Assembly: GCF_016808095.1 (NCBI RefSeq)
Contig: NC_068970.1
Coordinates: 15,358,501 to 15,422,500, forward strand
Reading direction: 5' to 3'
Source: Vigna angularis
Taxonomy: Eukaryota; Streptophyta; Magnoliopsida; Fabales; Fabaceae
Length of the DNA: 64,000 nucleotides
Shown: one piece after another, positions 15,001 through 27,100 of the stretch
Position numbering within the stretch: the first letter of the stretch is position 1
Layout of the letters: every line of letters starts with the position of its first letter
Notes under the pieces: generated by a model
Databases searched by the model: none
Seen by the model: the letters and a program-made list of their open reading frames with translations, nothing else
What the model was told of the DNA's origin: nothing
Made by a program: the position numbers and the translations under genes

Positions 15001-15781
15001 ATTCTGTAATCATATCTTCTTGGTGGTGGCAGTTGAGTTGGTTCCTGTAAAAGATCAACAAAGTCTTGTAAAGGCAGTGAATCAAGACTAAGGCATCCTC
15101 TTGTTCCTTTTTGTCAGAATCTGAAAGGTTGACTTATTCTAATTCTTTCCTTGAGCTTGAACCAAAACTTAAAGGTTTTACATCGATCCTACTACAGTTT
15201 TCTGAAAATGTGGTTGAATTATTGCGATAAGAGATATCTTTATTAAGAAATATATTTTAAATTTAATTCAATTATACAAAATTAATTTGTAAATTTTACT
15301 GAACATAGTGGGAGACGTTCAAGGTTAGAATGACGAAAGTGATTCTCACTAGTACTAAATATGATGTGTCTTTGACTTTCTTTGTCAATTCATGTAACAC
15401 TTTTTCTTTCAATATGGCCAACGGAACTGCTTCTTGAATTGAATTGGGTCTATGCAGGTTTTCAAGCTCCACTGTTAAACATGAAAGGAAAAAACTTAAG
15501 GTTATATCTTCAGATACCATAACTCTAGTCAAAAGATTCTCAATTTTTTCTACATATTCAGACAAAGAACTTTGTTGTTTGTGATCATCAAATCAGCTGC
15601 CCAGTTGAAAGTTATGTGTCTTCATGTAGTATGGTTTTTCCTTCCATGGATAATAACACCGGCGCACACTTTCTTGAATTGGTGTGCCTTCTAATTCAAA
15701 GAACTGTTCCACTTTAACACGCCAACCTCTTAATTTAGTCCCACATGACAACTGCAGCCGTGTTCTGTCAAGAAAGGTCGG
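15001..15781 (-). pseudogene. Decayed retrotransposon gag fragment
   Basis: The minus strand carries gag-like reading: from 15780 down, LSCGTKLRGWRVKVEQFFEL, then YYPWKEKPYYMKTHNFQLGS, a stop, then SEYVEKIENLLTRVMVSEDI and LSFFLSCLTVELENLHRPNS (15296-15565). The order W..K.EQFFEL, then Y.EKIE.L, then SED..LS.FL..L..EL matches the capsid (Retrotrans_gag) region of Ty3/gypsy-type elements. Stops interrupt it, and no reverse transcriptase, integrase or LTRs are seen. Remnants may extend to about 15001. Confidence 0.7.
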
Positions 15782-17682
15782 AGTTTCTTGTTATTAATTT
15801 TTTTTCTTTAGGACTCATTATTACTAAACACCAAATATAATAATAATAATAATAAACTAGATGTTATTGGAATTTATTTTATTTCTAAAATAAAAACTAT
15901 CAAATAAAAATAATATATTTGTTTAAAAAGAAAAAAAGAATGTCAACATCTTCATAAAATGTCATAAAATATAATAAAATATCTTACAACAAATAAATAA
16001 ATTATACATAGTCAAACTATTTCAATAAAAGTAATTAATTAAATACTTACAACAATTCGCTTCAGAATAGTTTCATTAAAAAAAACAATTCATACCACAG
16101 AAAAAAAGAGAGTCATGCATAAATTTAAATAGTATAAAATGATAATTAGCATGCTTATTTAAATATTAAAATAACTAACCATGGCTGCGTATTTTCCCAT
16201 ACTTATTGCTTAGGAAGTTTTTAATAATAGATAATTTTAATTGAATTCATTTGTATACATCATTACATGAAAATAATAATAATAATTTATACTTACATAT
16301 AAAGGATTTTTTTTTTGGTATTTATATTTTTTTTTTACTTTTATCTTTCAAGTTATTATTTTATTCAAATTCAACTGATTTTTTAAATGTAACTATTTTT
16401 ATAAATTAAATAAATAAAAATTATTTATAAAATAAATAAAAACTATCTATAATTAAATAGTAAAAATTATTTATATTTACTTTTATAATTATAATTTTAT
16501 TATTTTTATTATAAAAGAAGATAAATACACATACACATAGTGCCATGTATTTTTAATAATCATAATAATAAAACTCTCGTAATGATCTAATTTACTTACA
16601 ATAACTTGTCTTCTAAACACACTTTGTAAAAATGGCTTCTATGAATATTTTATTAGTAAAATAATATTTTAATGTAGGTTACAAATATAAGTTTTTCAGT
16701 GTCTTATCAACAATTTTTTACTTGTACAATTTTAAAAAAATATATATAAAATTTATATTAATGAAAAATATGATGTATGATCTTATCTACATTTAAATAT
16801 AGAAACATCAAAGATATTTTGTTTTCCTAATAATATAAATAATAAATAAATAATATAAGGATAACCTTCATAATTTCACTAAGAACAGTTATTATTACAT
16901 TATAAAATTACTTCCAAGAATGTTGGATGTTTATTATACGTTAAGAAACAAACTTTTAATTGATGTCTTTTTCGTTTTAAATCAGATTGATCCTAATCAA
17001 TCTCATAAAATTAATTTTCAATATGAAATTTATATTTACATTATTGTAAATTGATTTTATTTTTAGATGAGATGTAAAATTTATAATATTATATTTTTAG
17101 AAATAATTTAAGAAATATTATAAGTACAAATATAATTTTTATGTAAATGAAAACTTGATTATACCGCAAATTTTTTAAAATATTTTAAAAAACTAAAATT
17201 ACTTAAGTAAAAACAGTTTACAAGAAGTTTGATTTCAATTCCATCACTCACAGAATCGGTAAGTTACCTAGCGTTAAGCCAATACTATACTGGCTACATA
17301 ACTTGTTGCAATTGCAATGCAGTGAGAAATTATTGAGACATTTGTTGCAACTTAGATTTGAATGGAAAACAATTTGTAACCACAGTCTGCAAGATGAAAT
17401 GTTGATATGGTGATTGATTAACCATGTTCATGAAGTTTTTTACAGCCATTTCAACTTGCATATCTGCATATCTGCTTATGTTATGCCAAATTTAAGTGTT
17501 TTGTACATGATGGAAGATACATATGATCAATACATATAAATGGCACTCCATCAAAAACTAGTGATTTTCTGTGCCCTTTTCCTAATGTTTCTGTTAAACC
17601 TAAATTCTCCTAGTTTACATAAACTTTATACAAATCTAAAAGCTTTTCCGGCAATCATGTAATTCACCAGAGCCTCTGGCTT
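15782..17682. other. AT-rich intergenic region upstream of nothing recognisable
   Basis: No open frame with coding character. Contains a short (TAA)n run near 15838-15856. The last ~500 bases, of more balanced composition, probably include the 3' UTR of the 765-aa gene that ends at 17683. Confidence 0.4.
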
Positions 17683-19980
17683 TTAGTCAATATTTAGGCA
17701 AAGATCATATGAAGAGGGCGGCGAATCTGTAGGAGTGTCGCTCTCCGGTGAAGTGTCATTCTTCAGTGAAGATGGAAAAATGTGACAAAAACTTTTTTGC
17801 TTATGCATTAAACGCCAATCTTCGATGTAGGTCCCTTGGGAGAAATTGACATGGGGAAAAGCTCTCTTTTCTATCATTTCTATAATCTTCTTGGTCTTGC
17901 CAAGAATGTAAACTGAATTTCTAACAGTGTCCTCTCTCTCTTCAATAGTGCTATTCAAACACTTGTTGGATATAACGAAGGGTAAATTGCTGAGACATGC
18001 ACCCACTATATCAGAAATCATCCCTGTAAGTGCTTCAAAGGCCCTCTCACTTGTATTATCTCTTAATAGTTCTTGATTTAAGAGAGCAGTTTTGCATATT
18101 CTGTACATAGTGTGAGATGCGGATACTTTGTAGGGCCATAATGAAGGGCTTATCTTCATGCATATGTGCTTATATTTGCCTTTAAATTTTTCATACCTGG
18201 TTTTTGCAGCATCGGCTAGTTGCTCAAGTGCCTCTCTGGGGCTCTTATATTGAAGTGAGAGCTCACAAAGATCCACATCTAGCCACTTATCATATAGATC
18301 AACTCCAAGCCAAACAATTTCTGCCGCCGACCTGAGTTTATACAATTCTCTTTCTTTGTCCACGTTATTTTCTATGTACTTGACAAAGGGGAGTGCTTCA
18401 TTTAGAGTGCTTATCAATTTTTTGACCGAATCCCTATTGATGTTTGGCAGTGCCACTACAATGCTAGCTAGTGTCACCAGAGGAAGTGACCAACTATATG
18501 CTGCTTGTGCACAATGCAAAGAAAGAACTTGGTCGCTGTCAAATGTTTCCACTCCCCTGAATCCCTGCAAGAAAGAACATTTCTTCTCCAATAACTCAAT
18601 GAGAAGTTTTGGCTGCTTTTTCTCTCCTACTTGAACCCAGTGCATAGTGGCATCACGATTCTGTTTCAGCATCACCTCAACTAACTCTTCCTCACCTTCA
18701 AGATACAAAACAAAACATCTAAGATCCACCTTCGGAACAGACCTTGATTCTGTTCCCGAGCTAACGCTCGAAACAGTAGCAATAAGTTTGGATCTCAACT
18801 TCTTGCACTTATCAAAACATGTCAAGATCCAGCACATGAGGGTTACTGAAACGTACTCGGTGGCTTTACTCATTAGCACAATCCCCACCTGAAGTTTGAT
18901 GCAGAAACACATTACAAGAGTTTTTGCATCATGGGCCAGCTTTCTGGACTGCCTGTTACGAATTCGAAAGCCTAGAGGGCTTTCTTTAATTGAGAGTAGC
19001 TTGGTAGTCCAGTACCCTTCAACTTGGAACCTTCTCTTGCAGGTCTTGTTCCTCACATTTGGGCACTTATAGGTTATGGCAACGAACCATCTAAAGGCAG
19101 GAGCAATCGTACCAACCACCACTGCGGCAACCTGAACTATGAGAATTAAGATGGTGGACCACTTGTAGTCACAGTCACCGGAGCAAAAATCAAACGACCG
19201 CGGCATCAAGTAAGATCGAAGAATGGCCTCTCCTAACGTCACGGTACTTAGAAGACAAAAGGCACCAGAAGCAGTACAAGACACTGACCTTCCAAGAACA
19301 AATTGGGGGCTGCTTGTGTGGGTCATCATCCAAATTTTCATCAGTTGATCTCTGAGTCCGTTGACGATTTGAGTCCTCTCCTCGGCAAACACGTTTGAGC
19401 ACTCCTTAAGTGCCTCTTCGTTCATCCTAAGTTTCAGCTCGAAATAGTGCTTAATCTTTGGAATACTCACGGCTGAGGAGGTCATGGTCATCAACAAAAT
19501 CACCATGAGGAGCAGGACGAGAGCATGTTCCACCCAGAACACATAGATAACACCGGTGACAAACTGGATGCAGATGTTCACAATCATGGTAACCACAAGG
19601 ATGGCCATGGCCATGAGGTTCATCATGGTGTCTTTGTTCTCGGTGATCCCCAGAGTTGGCATGGAATTGGCCATTATTGTGCAGATCATGGCGCTGCTGC
19701 TGAGTTTTGATAGCTGATCATGGCGGTGTGGCATAGGGGTGTTGAGATCCACTGATAGCTTCACTGCTACAGCTATTATTGCCAAGGAAGTGGCGTTTAA
19801 ACAGAAGAATTTGCAAGGAAACCAAAATTTGCGGCCTCGAATTCCGAGTATGAGATCTGCACCCATTGCTAGGAGACAAGCAAGAGATGCTGCTGCTATG
19901 TATATGCCAATCCATGGCATCGGTTGGCTGAACTTGGTGGCATCCATGGATCCATTGCTGTCACAACCGGTTATTGCCAT
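17683..19980 (-). CDS. Uncharacterised multi-pass membrane protein, single exon, 765 aa
   Basis: One long uninterrupted minus-strand frame from ATG at 19980. The coding composition is clearly different from the AT-rich flanks, which supports a real gene. The N-terminal half is hydrophobic: likely membrane segments at about residues 22-45, 53-77, 119-143, 144-170, 235-257, 275-303 and 353-390, with an amphipathic region between 170 and 230. From about 400 on it is soluble, helical and Cys/Leu-rich, ending in a low-complexity Ser/Pro/Thr/Asp tail. No catalytic motif, kinase domain or known transporter signature is seen. I recall similar predicted proteins of unknown function in other dicots but no name. 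It could be a channel-like or scaffold protein; I assign none. A leader intron is possible, because the bases just before the ATG look like a splice acceptor. Confidence 0.85.
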   Translation of the reverse strand: MAITGCDSNGSMDATKFSQPMPWIGIYIAAASLACLLAMGADLILGIRGRKFWFPCKFFCLNATSLAIIAVAVKLSVDLNTPMPHRHDQLSKLSSSAMICTIMANSMPTLGITENKDTMMNLMAMAILVVTMIVNICIQFVTGVIYVFWVEHALVLLLMVILLMTMTSSAVSIPKIKHYFELKLRMNEEALKECSNVFAEERTQIVNGLRDQLMKIWMMTHTSSPQFVLGRSVSCTASGAFCLLSTVTLGEAILRSYLMPRSFDFCSGDCDYKWSTILILIVQVAAVVVGTIAPAFRWFVAITYKCPNVRNKTCKRRFQVEGYWTTKLLSIKESPLGFRIRNRQSRKLAHDAKTLVMCFCIKLQVGIVLMSKATEYVSVTLMCWILTCFDKCKKLRSKLIATVSSVSSGTESRSVPKVDLRCFVLYLEGEEELVEVMLKQNRDATMHWVQVGEKKQPKLLIELLEKKCSFLQGFRGVETFDSDQVLSLHCAQAAYSWSLPLVTLASIVVALPNINRDSVKKLISTLNEALPFVKYIENNVDKERELYKLRSAAEIVWLGVDLYDKWLDVDLCELSLQYKSPREALEQLADAAKTRYEKFKGKYKHICMKISPSLWPYKVSASHTMYRICKTALLNQELLRDNTSERAFEALTGMISDIVGACLSNLPFVISNKCLNSTIEEREDTVRNSVYILGKTKKIIEMIEKRAFPHVNFSQGTYIEDWRLMHKQKSFCHIFPSSLKNDTSPESDTPTDSPPSSYDLCLNID

Positions 19981-21389
19981 CTATCTTTCAGGGGTAAGAC
20001 GATGCTTCTGTTTACTAGAGTTATGTTATGCTACATATCTACCATAAGCCTCTATCATAGGGTTGTTTCTAGGTTACAACAGCGCTTTGCTCTTCACCAC
20101 ACAATCTAGATTACTAAGGAGACAAAATTTGACCATTTTAATGGAATTTGTTAATTGGTGTTTATATTTTGAAATACTAATCATAAAATTTGTGATATAA
20201 AGTGCTCTGATAGCGATCTCGAGTAATAAGAACAATAAGTGCAAACAAATTAGGTGGCTAAAAGTCGTGAAATAAGTTGACGCAAATGCTGAGGCAATTG
20301 AGAAATATTCTAGGGTGTTGATTGACGGCGGCAAATAATCTTATTGGAGGTTAGTTTTCTACTATGGTTTGGTTTCCTTTTCCAACTTGTCTGCTGCAAC
20401 AACGAGTCTCGCTTCTACGATGATGACATTAAACAACTATGGTTTGGGGATGAGATTGAGAGATATTCAGTCATTATATTTTTTATATGGACTTATTTTT
20501 AATAAATCTATTCTATCTTTTAAAAAATAATATATAAAAGCCAATAATTTACCTTAATATTCGGTTCAAACAAAAATAAATATATCTTATTATAATAAGT
20601 AACAATAATAATTAAAGTTAAGAAAAAAAATCTTTAGAATAAATGGTCTATTAGATCCACTTCAATAATAAGGTTTAAATCCTAGATTTTTTTTTTAAGA
20701 AAATCTTAATTGGTCATCAGATTTTAATTAATCTTAATCAAATTTTTATTTTTTAAAATGTGAAATAATTTAGTAATTATTTAGGTACAATACTAGTGAC
20801 GTTAACTCATGTTATATGTTACTTCATAGTTCTTTTTATTTTTTATTTAATTTTATTATTTATTTTTTAAATTATCATGTGTAAAATGAAGATGCTCTCA
20901 GTATACATGTCATGTTTGAGACAAATATCATGTAAAAGATGTTAATTTAGTTTTTTATTTATATTTTGTCTTAATTCATTCTCAATTTTTTTTAAACTTT
21001 AGCAATTTTACCATTCTTCAAATTGAAATCAAGTTTAACTTTCAGACAATTGTATAATAATATTTTTATTAAAATTGATATTTTTATTAAATATTTTTAA
21101 AAGTATTAAGTTTATTTAAATTTATATTTTTCATTGAACTTTATTTAAATTTTGTTTCAAATATTTATGTACCAATAATTTCTATTCAAATGTTAGAGTT
21201 GATTTAAAAATAATAATATTATAAATTCAAATGTAAACCTTTAAAATAGTTTTATACAGTTTAAAATAAATATACTTAATATCTAAAAACAAAATTTAAT
21301 TAAAATTCAATGTAAAATATTAATTTAAATAAACGTAATCTTATTTAAAATATTAATAAAAATATCATTATAACAATTATAGCATTTAT
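19981..21389. other. Promoter side of the 765-aa gene, then AT-rich DNA
   Basis: The first ~400 bases have balanced composition and probably contain the leader and promoter of the minus-strand gene. The remainder is AT-rich with no supportable gene. Confidence 0.4.
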
Positions 21390-21775
21390 TAAGGGTGATA
21401 AAACGGATCAACCCAACCGGTTTAACCTTTTTTCAAAAATGGACTGGTCAATGATAATCTATCAATTGAAAGTCTAATATAACATGGAAATAGGCTTTTT
21501 TTTTTTTAAATTTTATATGAAAATAGGTTGATTTCAGGCTAAAAAGGGTTATGTTTCAATTCTTGGTAGAGCTATATCTCACCTTTGTCGAGCTATATCA
21601 AATTTCGATGGGACTATCGAATTGTACTAATATGAAGTATCACAGCGCAAGTTCCAATTTTTTTTAATGAAGTCGAGATGGCAGGTTGACCCAATTGACA
21701 TGGAGAGTTGGCCTATCGACCTGCCAGACTTGGCGGGTTGGGTTGGTTCGAGTTTGACCCTTTATGTCATCCCTA
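21390..21775. mobile_element. Short non-autonomous hAT-type element
   Basis: The left end TAAGGGTGATAAA and right end TATGTCATCCCTA are imperfect terminal inverted repeats. Flanks GCATTTAT (21382-21389) and ATATTTAT (21776-21783) agree at 6 of 8 positions, which fits an old 8-bp hAT target duplication. Subterminal motifs (CAACCCAACCGGTTTAACC on the left, GGCGGGTTGGGTTGG on the right) are also partly inverted. The interior is non-coding. Confidence 0.6.
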
Positions 21776-22856
21776 ATATTTATATAAAAATTAAATTTAA
21801 TCTTAATTTAGAAAGGGTTGAAATTGTTCTAACTTAAAAAATGAAACTGAATTAAGTCAAGATACAAATAAAAAAAAACAATTTAAGATTTTTTACATCA
21901 CATTTTTTTAAAGTGATATGTAGCACTGTCACTAACCCATCACACTATCTCTGCTATGTGACACGATACTCATTTGAAACCTGACATTTTTTAAAATAAA
22001 TAAAATTTAAAAAATTAAAAAAAAACATGAATTGAGACATAATAACATCGTTAATACTATACTAACAAAAAAGATGAAATTGCATCTATTTTATAAAATA
22101 AAGAGCCAACTAAACCAATTTAAAATAATATTTTTGAACAAACACAAAGATGAACCGAAAATTTAAACCTAATATATTTAACCGAGAGTTTAAACTTAAT
22201 ATATTTAAAGGTAATATTTATATACTTCTATTTATAACTTGAGTCAATCCAACTATTATAAATGATTGTATTCTCTGGATATTTTATTACATATGACATG
22301 GTAATATAGATAGTACTATTTATAACATGGTTAATATCGGTCAACCAACCTTTACTTTCTTTAATTTTATTCTTATGTGTTACCATTTTTAATTCCATAA
22401 GATACATTAATACATATTGGAGATCCTCAATTTGAATCCCAATACAGTGAATCAAACCTGTGGTATAAAAAATGTTAGAAAAAGTACAAAAGACTTCAAA
22501 TTCAAAGTTTTACCCTTATTCTGTAGCGTGAAAGATTCAACTCCCTCTTTTGAAAAACTACCAAATCTACTTCAGCATCTCATATTTGTTCAATACTCTA
22601 ATGATGGAAAAAATTATCAAAGGCATTCATGATCTTATAACATGATGTTTGGTTTTACATCACTAGAACCAAAGCTTTTGGACAACGGGAGAGAAAATTT
22701 AAAATAGAGCCACAAATGGAATGAAAATGATATATAACTTGCTCCCATCATCGGTGATGAACAAAATTTGTTGAACAAATACATAATACTTGAAATACAA
22801 AGTGATAACTTACAAAAATACATTATCCAAATTTATGATATGAATTGCATGCAAAT
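21776..22856. other. AT-rich intergenic DNA
   Basis: No gene supported. Ends directly at the CAAAT target duplication (22852-22856) of the LTR retrotransposon. Confidence 0.5.
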
Positions 22857-23195
22857 TGTTATGTAGTAAGGATATTTATGTAATAACATAAATATCTTAG
22901 ATATTTTAGACAGTTAAGATATTTGTCAAAGCCACTAGCCACATTTGTAGGTAAGGTAGTTATTTTTATTTTGCTTATAAATACAATGACAGGACAAAAG
23001 TCTAGGTACGTTCTCTTTATGCTCTAGAGATCCTGAATAATACTTCAGAGCAGTATCCAATTACTCTCTTCTGAGCTTCAGCTTGCAGGTACCTCCCCCT
23101 CCTTTGGCGAGTATGAAGGACAACAATTGAAGAAATGCAAGCATTCTAGACATCCAGGAGCAACAGAGACACATAGGAAAATTCCCACAGAAACA
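22857..23195 (+). repeat. Left (5') LTR, 339 bp
   Basis: Starts TGTTATGTAG and ends AGAAACA. Includes a TATA box TATAAATA at 22976-22983, a plausible start for the element's transcript. Compared with the right LTR it lacks about 37 bp after GAGCTTCAGCT. Confidence 0.95.
22976..22983 (+). promoter_or_regulatory. TATA box of the LTR promoter
   Basis: TATAAATA inside the left LTR, with an identical copy in the right LTR. Position about 120 bases into the LTR fits the U3/R border. Confidence 0.6.
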
Positions 23196-23197
23196 TT

Positions 23198-23217
23198 TTG
23201 GCGTCCACCGTGGGGCC
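23198..23217 (+). other. Primer-binding-site region of the retrotransposon
   Basis: TTGGCGTCCACCGTGGGGCC begins two bases after the left LTR, the normal place for the tRNA primer site. It resembles the TGGCGCCCACCGTGGGG leader seen in many plant Ty3/gypsy-type elements. I do not assign the tRNA. Confidence 0.6.
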
Positions 23218-24700
23218 GAGTGTCATCTCACAAAAACCGCAAGAGGAGCACTCGGCCTCGATGAATCACTTTCTCGGACAGAGCTACTCCATCAAATCGC
23301 TGCATCGCCACCAAGATTCTCCTCCGCAAGCCGTGACGCCACTGTCATTACCAGATCGAATGACGCCTCCAGCGGGTTTCTCTCCTTCTTCCCCCGTGAG
23401 CCATTGATGCCAGTAGACATCAACGAAATCACTCCCCTTTGTGGGTCAGATCCAGTGCAAAAACATGCTTAATTTCATCATTCACCTCCCTCAAAGATGG
23501 TGGACAAATGAGAGAAAACTTCTTCCACTGCCTCTTTGAATCTCGACGTCGTCATCCCAGTCTTTCCTTCCATTTGGAAGATACAACAATGTCATGAAAG
23601 GGCTGCCGCCTTCATCGCCGCTACTGCAAAGATCAAAACCACAATTTCTAATTCCCCAAATTCCCAATTACCCCAGAAATTGCAGAACAACGGGAACCCT
23701 AGATTCCCAAATCGCCACCAAGCCAGGACCACCACCATTCGTTGAGCTCGTCGCTGGCCACGGAATCAGGCTCCCCTTTTTCTCTTCTCCTTACGCACAA
23801 GAGGGATAACCTTCTCCTCCATGAATCGCTTCTTGGGCGAACTCAGCCAGCGTGCCCACCGTCAAGACCATCGTCAGCTTCACCAGGGCTCTTACCCTTC
23901 TCCTTTCTCGCGTGCGAGGTTCTCTCCGCGCAGCATCTTCGCCATCATGGACAGAGTACAGGCTTTGGAACATCTGGTTGCCGCTGCAAATGTAGATCCC
24001 GCCAGTATCCTGCAGCAAACCGTCTGCTATGATCAGTCAAATTCTTTGAATTTCTCTTTTTCTTGGGGTTTTGCTATCCAAGTTTATCAAGGAAATGAAC
24101 TTGTACCTGACCTCCTTTCGGTGCAGAGAACTTTTGTTCCATGGAGGAGGGGTAGTAAAAGTCAAGGCCAATTTCATGTTTAACACCAGAGATTATCTCA
24201 GAGATCTTTGTAACAGGCCTTCAGTATTTTTCTTCAAAAGCGCGACATCTCATAAGGATATAGAGGTACACCAGAAATCCCTAATTTCCCAATTTTCACA
24301 AACCCCAATCCCCAACGAGAAAAACTCTAACCAAGATCGCACAATCCGCAAACCTAAAACCCTAAATTCCCAAATCGCAACCCAAAGTTCGCGCCCACCT
24401 CTTACAGGGCCGGACCACCCAGACGACAACCTCCGCTTCTTTGACACCGAAACATTGGGGGGCATCCGCCACCGCGCCAGTGCCGTCACAAGGTCACAAC
24501 CTGGTCTGACTGGCGATTTTGCCAGGAGCTCGGTTCCAGTCACATGAGCAAGCTAACCGTCTGCGCGGAAGATTCCCACACGAAAAATCGCCAAAAAGAT
24601 CGCAGACCCATTCTCCACGTCTTCCGCAACACCCGCGCATTCCACGCGTAGTTCGGTTCTGCCTCCACATCATCCAACTATTCCCCAAACCTCAAACTCC
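23218..24700 (+). other. GC-rich, gene-like interior segment of the retrotransposon
   Basis: Contains two stretches that look like leaders of plant genes (ACCCTAGATTCCCAAATCGCC near 23697 and AAACCCTAAATTCCCAAATCGC near 24354) and several overlapping open frames, none longer than 160 codons. Pieces such as FHGGGVVKVKANFMFNTRDY (near 24141) look like real coding sequence, and the AG at 24079-24080 could be an old splice acceptor. This suggests captured host-gene fragments, but I cannot name the donor. Confidence 0.4.
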
Positions 24701-27100
24701 GTACGAGCGTCCGACAAACTAGGTGTCGAGCGTCCAAACCGTCCTCACGTCCAGCCGCTCGGCATTCCACATTGGTTTAGGCCGCTCGACAAACAAGTGG
24801 ACGAACGTTCAAACCATCCACGACGTTCGTCCGCTCGGTCCCCAACATCGTCCACTCGGTCACCAACGTTCTTTCATTTCATCATCAACGTTCAGCCTAG
24901 AGCGTTCGTCACTTCGCTCATTACTGATGTTCGGCCTCTAGCGTTTGGCCTCGCATATACTCGAACGCTCGACCATCAGTGTGTACGGGCGTCCAAAAGT
25001 CAATCGTTCGTCGTCGCCTTTCGGTTTCCAGGACGCTCGACAATCCGTGTGGACGAGCGTTCATGTAATCAGCGGTTCGTCCTCACGCTTCGGATTCGAA
25101 CGCTCGACAAGCCTTGTGAACGAGCGTTCCAGCACGGCTATGGACGAGCGTTCAAGCAATCGGCCGTTCGGCCCCGACTATTGGATTCGAACGATCGACA
25201 ATCAATTTGGACGAGCGTTCGAATAATATTCCGCTCGGCCTCGCCTACGTAGACGAACGCTCCACAATCAATATGTGGACGAGCGTTCGTCAATCCATTT
25301 CAACGAGCGCTCGTCCATTCATTTCAAGGAGCGCTCGTCAAACCCATGTCAACGAGCGTTCAAACGTAAGACCGTTCGTCCTCACCTTTTGGATTCTAAC
25401 GCTCGACACTCAATATGGACGAGCGTTAAAACAGTGGACCGTTCGTCATCACCCTTCGGACTTGAACGCTCGACAGTGCCTGTGGACGAGCGTTCAAGCA
25501 GACAACCGTTCGTCCTGAAGCGCCGCAAGTTCAGACTCGCGAATGTCAAGGACGTTCGTCCTGAGACGTCCCGCAATCAGCCTTGCGTTCGGCCTTTCGG
25601 TTTCGAGGACGTTCGATCTCTATCGCTCGACCAAACTTCAACACGAGCGTTAACAAACCGCTCGACAAGCAATGTGACGAGCGCTCAAACCGTCCTTTCG
25701 CCCAGCCGCTCGACTCTCCACTTGGTTTAGGCCGCTCTACAAACAACGGGACGAACGTTCAAATCATCCCCGACGTTCGCCCACTCGATCACCAGCGACG
25801 TTCGTCCACTCTGTTCTCAATGATCAGCCATCCGGAGTCAGTTCGTCCTCAAAACGTCACACACACAACCTCGCTAACGTTCGGCCTCGACTTTCGTGCT
25901 CGAATGCTCGACAATCAGTGTGTACGAGCGTCCAAACAGCCAAAGTTCGGCCTCGACGTTCAGAATCGAACGCTCGACAATCAGTGTGTACGAGCGTCAA
26001 AACAATCAGTGTGAGACCGTTCGGCATCCCTTCGCTTTCAACCGCTCATCCTCACGTTCGGTCTCTACCGCTCGACCATACTTCAAGAGGAGCGCTCTCA
26101 CATTCGGCCTCATTAGCGTTCGGCATCTTAGCTGCAACCGTTCGGCCAATCACTTCATTAGCGTTCGCATATTTCCGCAGGAAGCATTCGATCACTTCAT
26201 CTCTTTGACGCTCGGCCTCAAGCGTCCAGCCGCCAGGTTTGCAACTTGACCAAACAGTCTCACCTATATGCTTAATATTATTTCTTACAGTGCAGATAAA
26301 CATATCTTGTACATAAAAGCGGACACTTGAAAGCCGATCATCCTGAAGCACTTCTAAACCCAGCAGATGTTCGCCCAAGAACACCCACGTGCATAAAGGG
26401 ATACACTCCCGCTGGCCGATGTTCGCCCTAGAACACCCAGGTGCATCGAACAACACGTGCATAAAGGGATACACTCCCGCTGGCCGATGTTCGCCCTAGA
26501 ACACCCAGGTGCATCAAACAAAGGGACACACTCCCGCTGGTAGATGTTCGCCCAAGAACATCTACTTTCAAAGAATCTGTCGTTCAACATCGAAGGCGTT
26601 CGTCATTTGGTCTCAACGCTCGACATTCAATTGTCAACGAGCGTCCACTCAGTCCGTCGTTCGGCCTCAACGCTCGACAATCAAATGTCAACAAGCGTCC
26701 AAACTTCGCGGGACATTCCATGTTTTCGAGCGTTCAAAAAGTGCTCGCCAATTCAGTACAACGAGCGTCCCAACATCACTCGCAAATGCATATCAATGAG
26801 CGTTCAAGAAGCGCTCAAAGCGCTCACTAATGCATGTCAACGAGCGTTCAAACATCGCTCGCAAATTCATATCAACAAGCGTTCAAGAAGCGCCGGCCAA
26901 TGCATGTCAACGAGCGTCCAAATATCGCTCGACATTCATTGCAACGAGCGTTCAAATACCGCTCATCAATCCACATCAACAAGCGCTCGTCAATCCATGT
27001 TTTCGAGCCTTCAAGAAGTTGGCCGTTCGGCCTCACGAACCCAGGTGCACGAACGTTCGACCTTTTGTTTCTTAAGCGTTCGCCAACCCAGCTTTTTACC
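24700..27100. repeat. Degenerate ~67-bp satellite with a hairpin core inside the retrotransposon
   Basis: The interior repeats a unit that starts GTTCGTCCTCACC.., followed by GAACGCTCGAC.., a ~15-base spacer and ..GGACGAGCGTTC. Unit starts at 25374, 25441 and 25508 are exactly 67 bp apart; earlier ones at 25006 and 25075 are 69 apart. GAACGCTCG and CGAGCGTTC are exact 9-base inverted partners, so each unit can form a stem. Downstream (26580-27080) a related, more degenerate version (CAACGAGCGTTCAA..) continues at a less regular spacing. Open frames across it are by-products of the repetition. Confidence 0.9.
26387..26560 (+). repeat. Tandem 68-bp repeat, about 2.5 copies
   Basis: The unit beginning ACGTGCATAAAGGGATACAC and containing CCGCTGGCCGATGTTCGCCC, TAGAACACCCAGGTGCATC starts at 26387 and 26455 (68 bp apart). 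A third, shortened copy begins near 26512. A partial first copy (GATGTTCGCCCAAGAACACCC) precedes it at 26367. It is a different family from the CGAGCGTTC satellite around it. Confidence 0.9.

Noticed and set aside
24700..27100. Regular repeats reminiscent of a CRISPR array
   Set aside because: Units are contiguous and degenerate along their whole length, with no constant repeat and unique spacers, and lie inside a plant retrotransposon.
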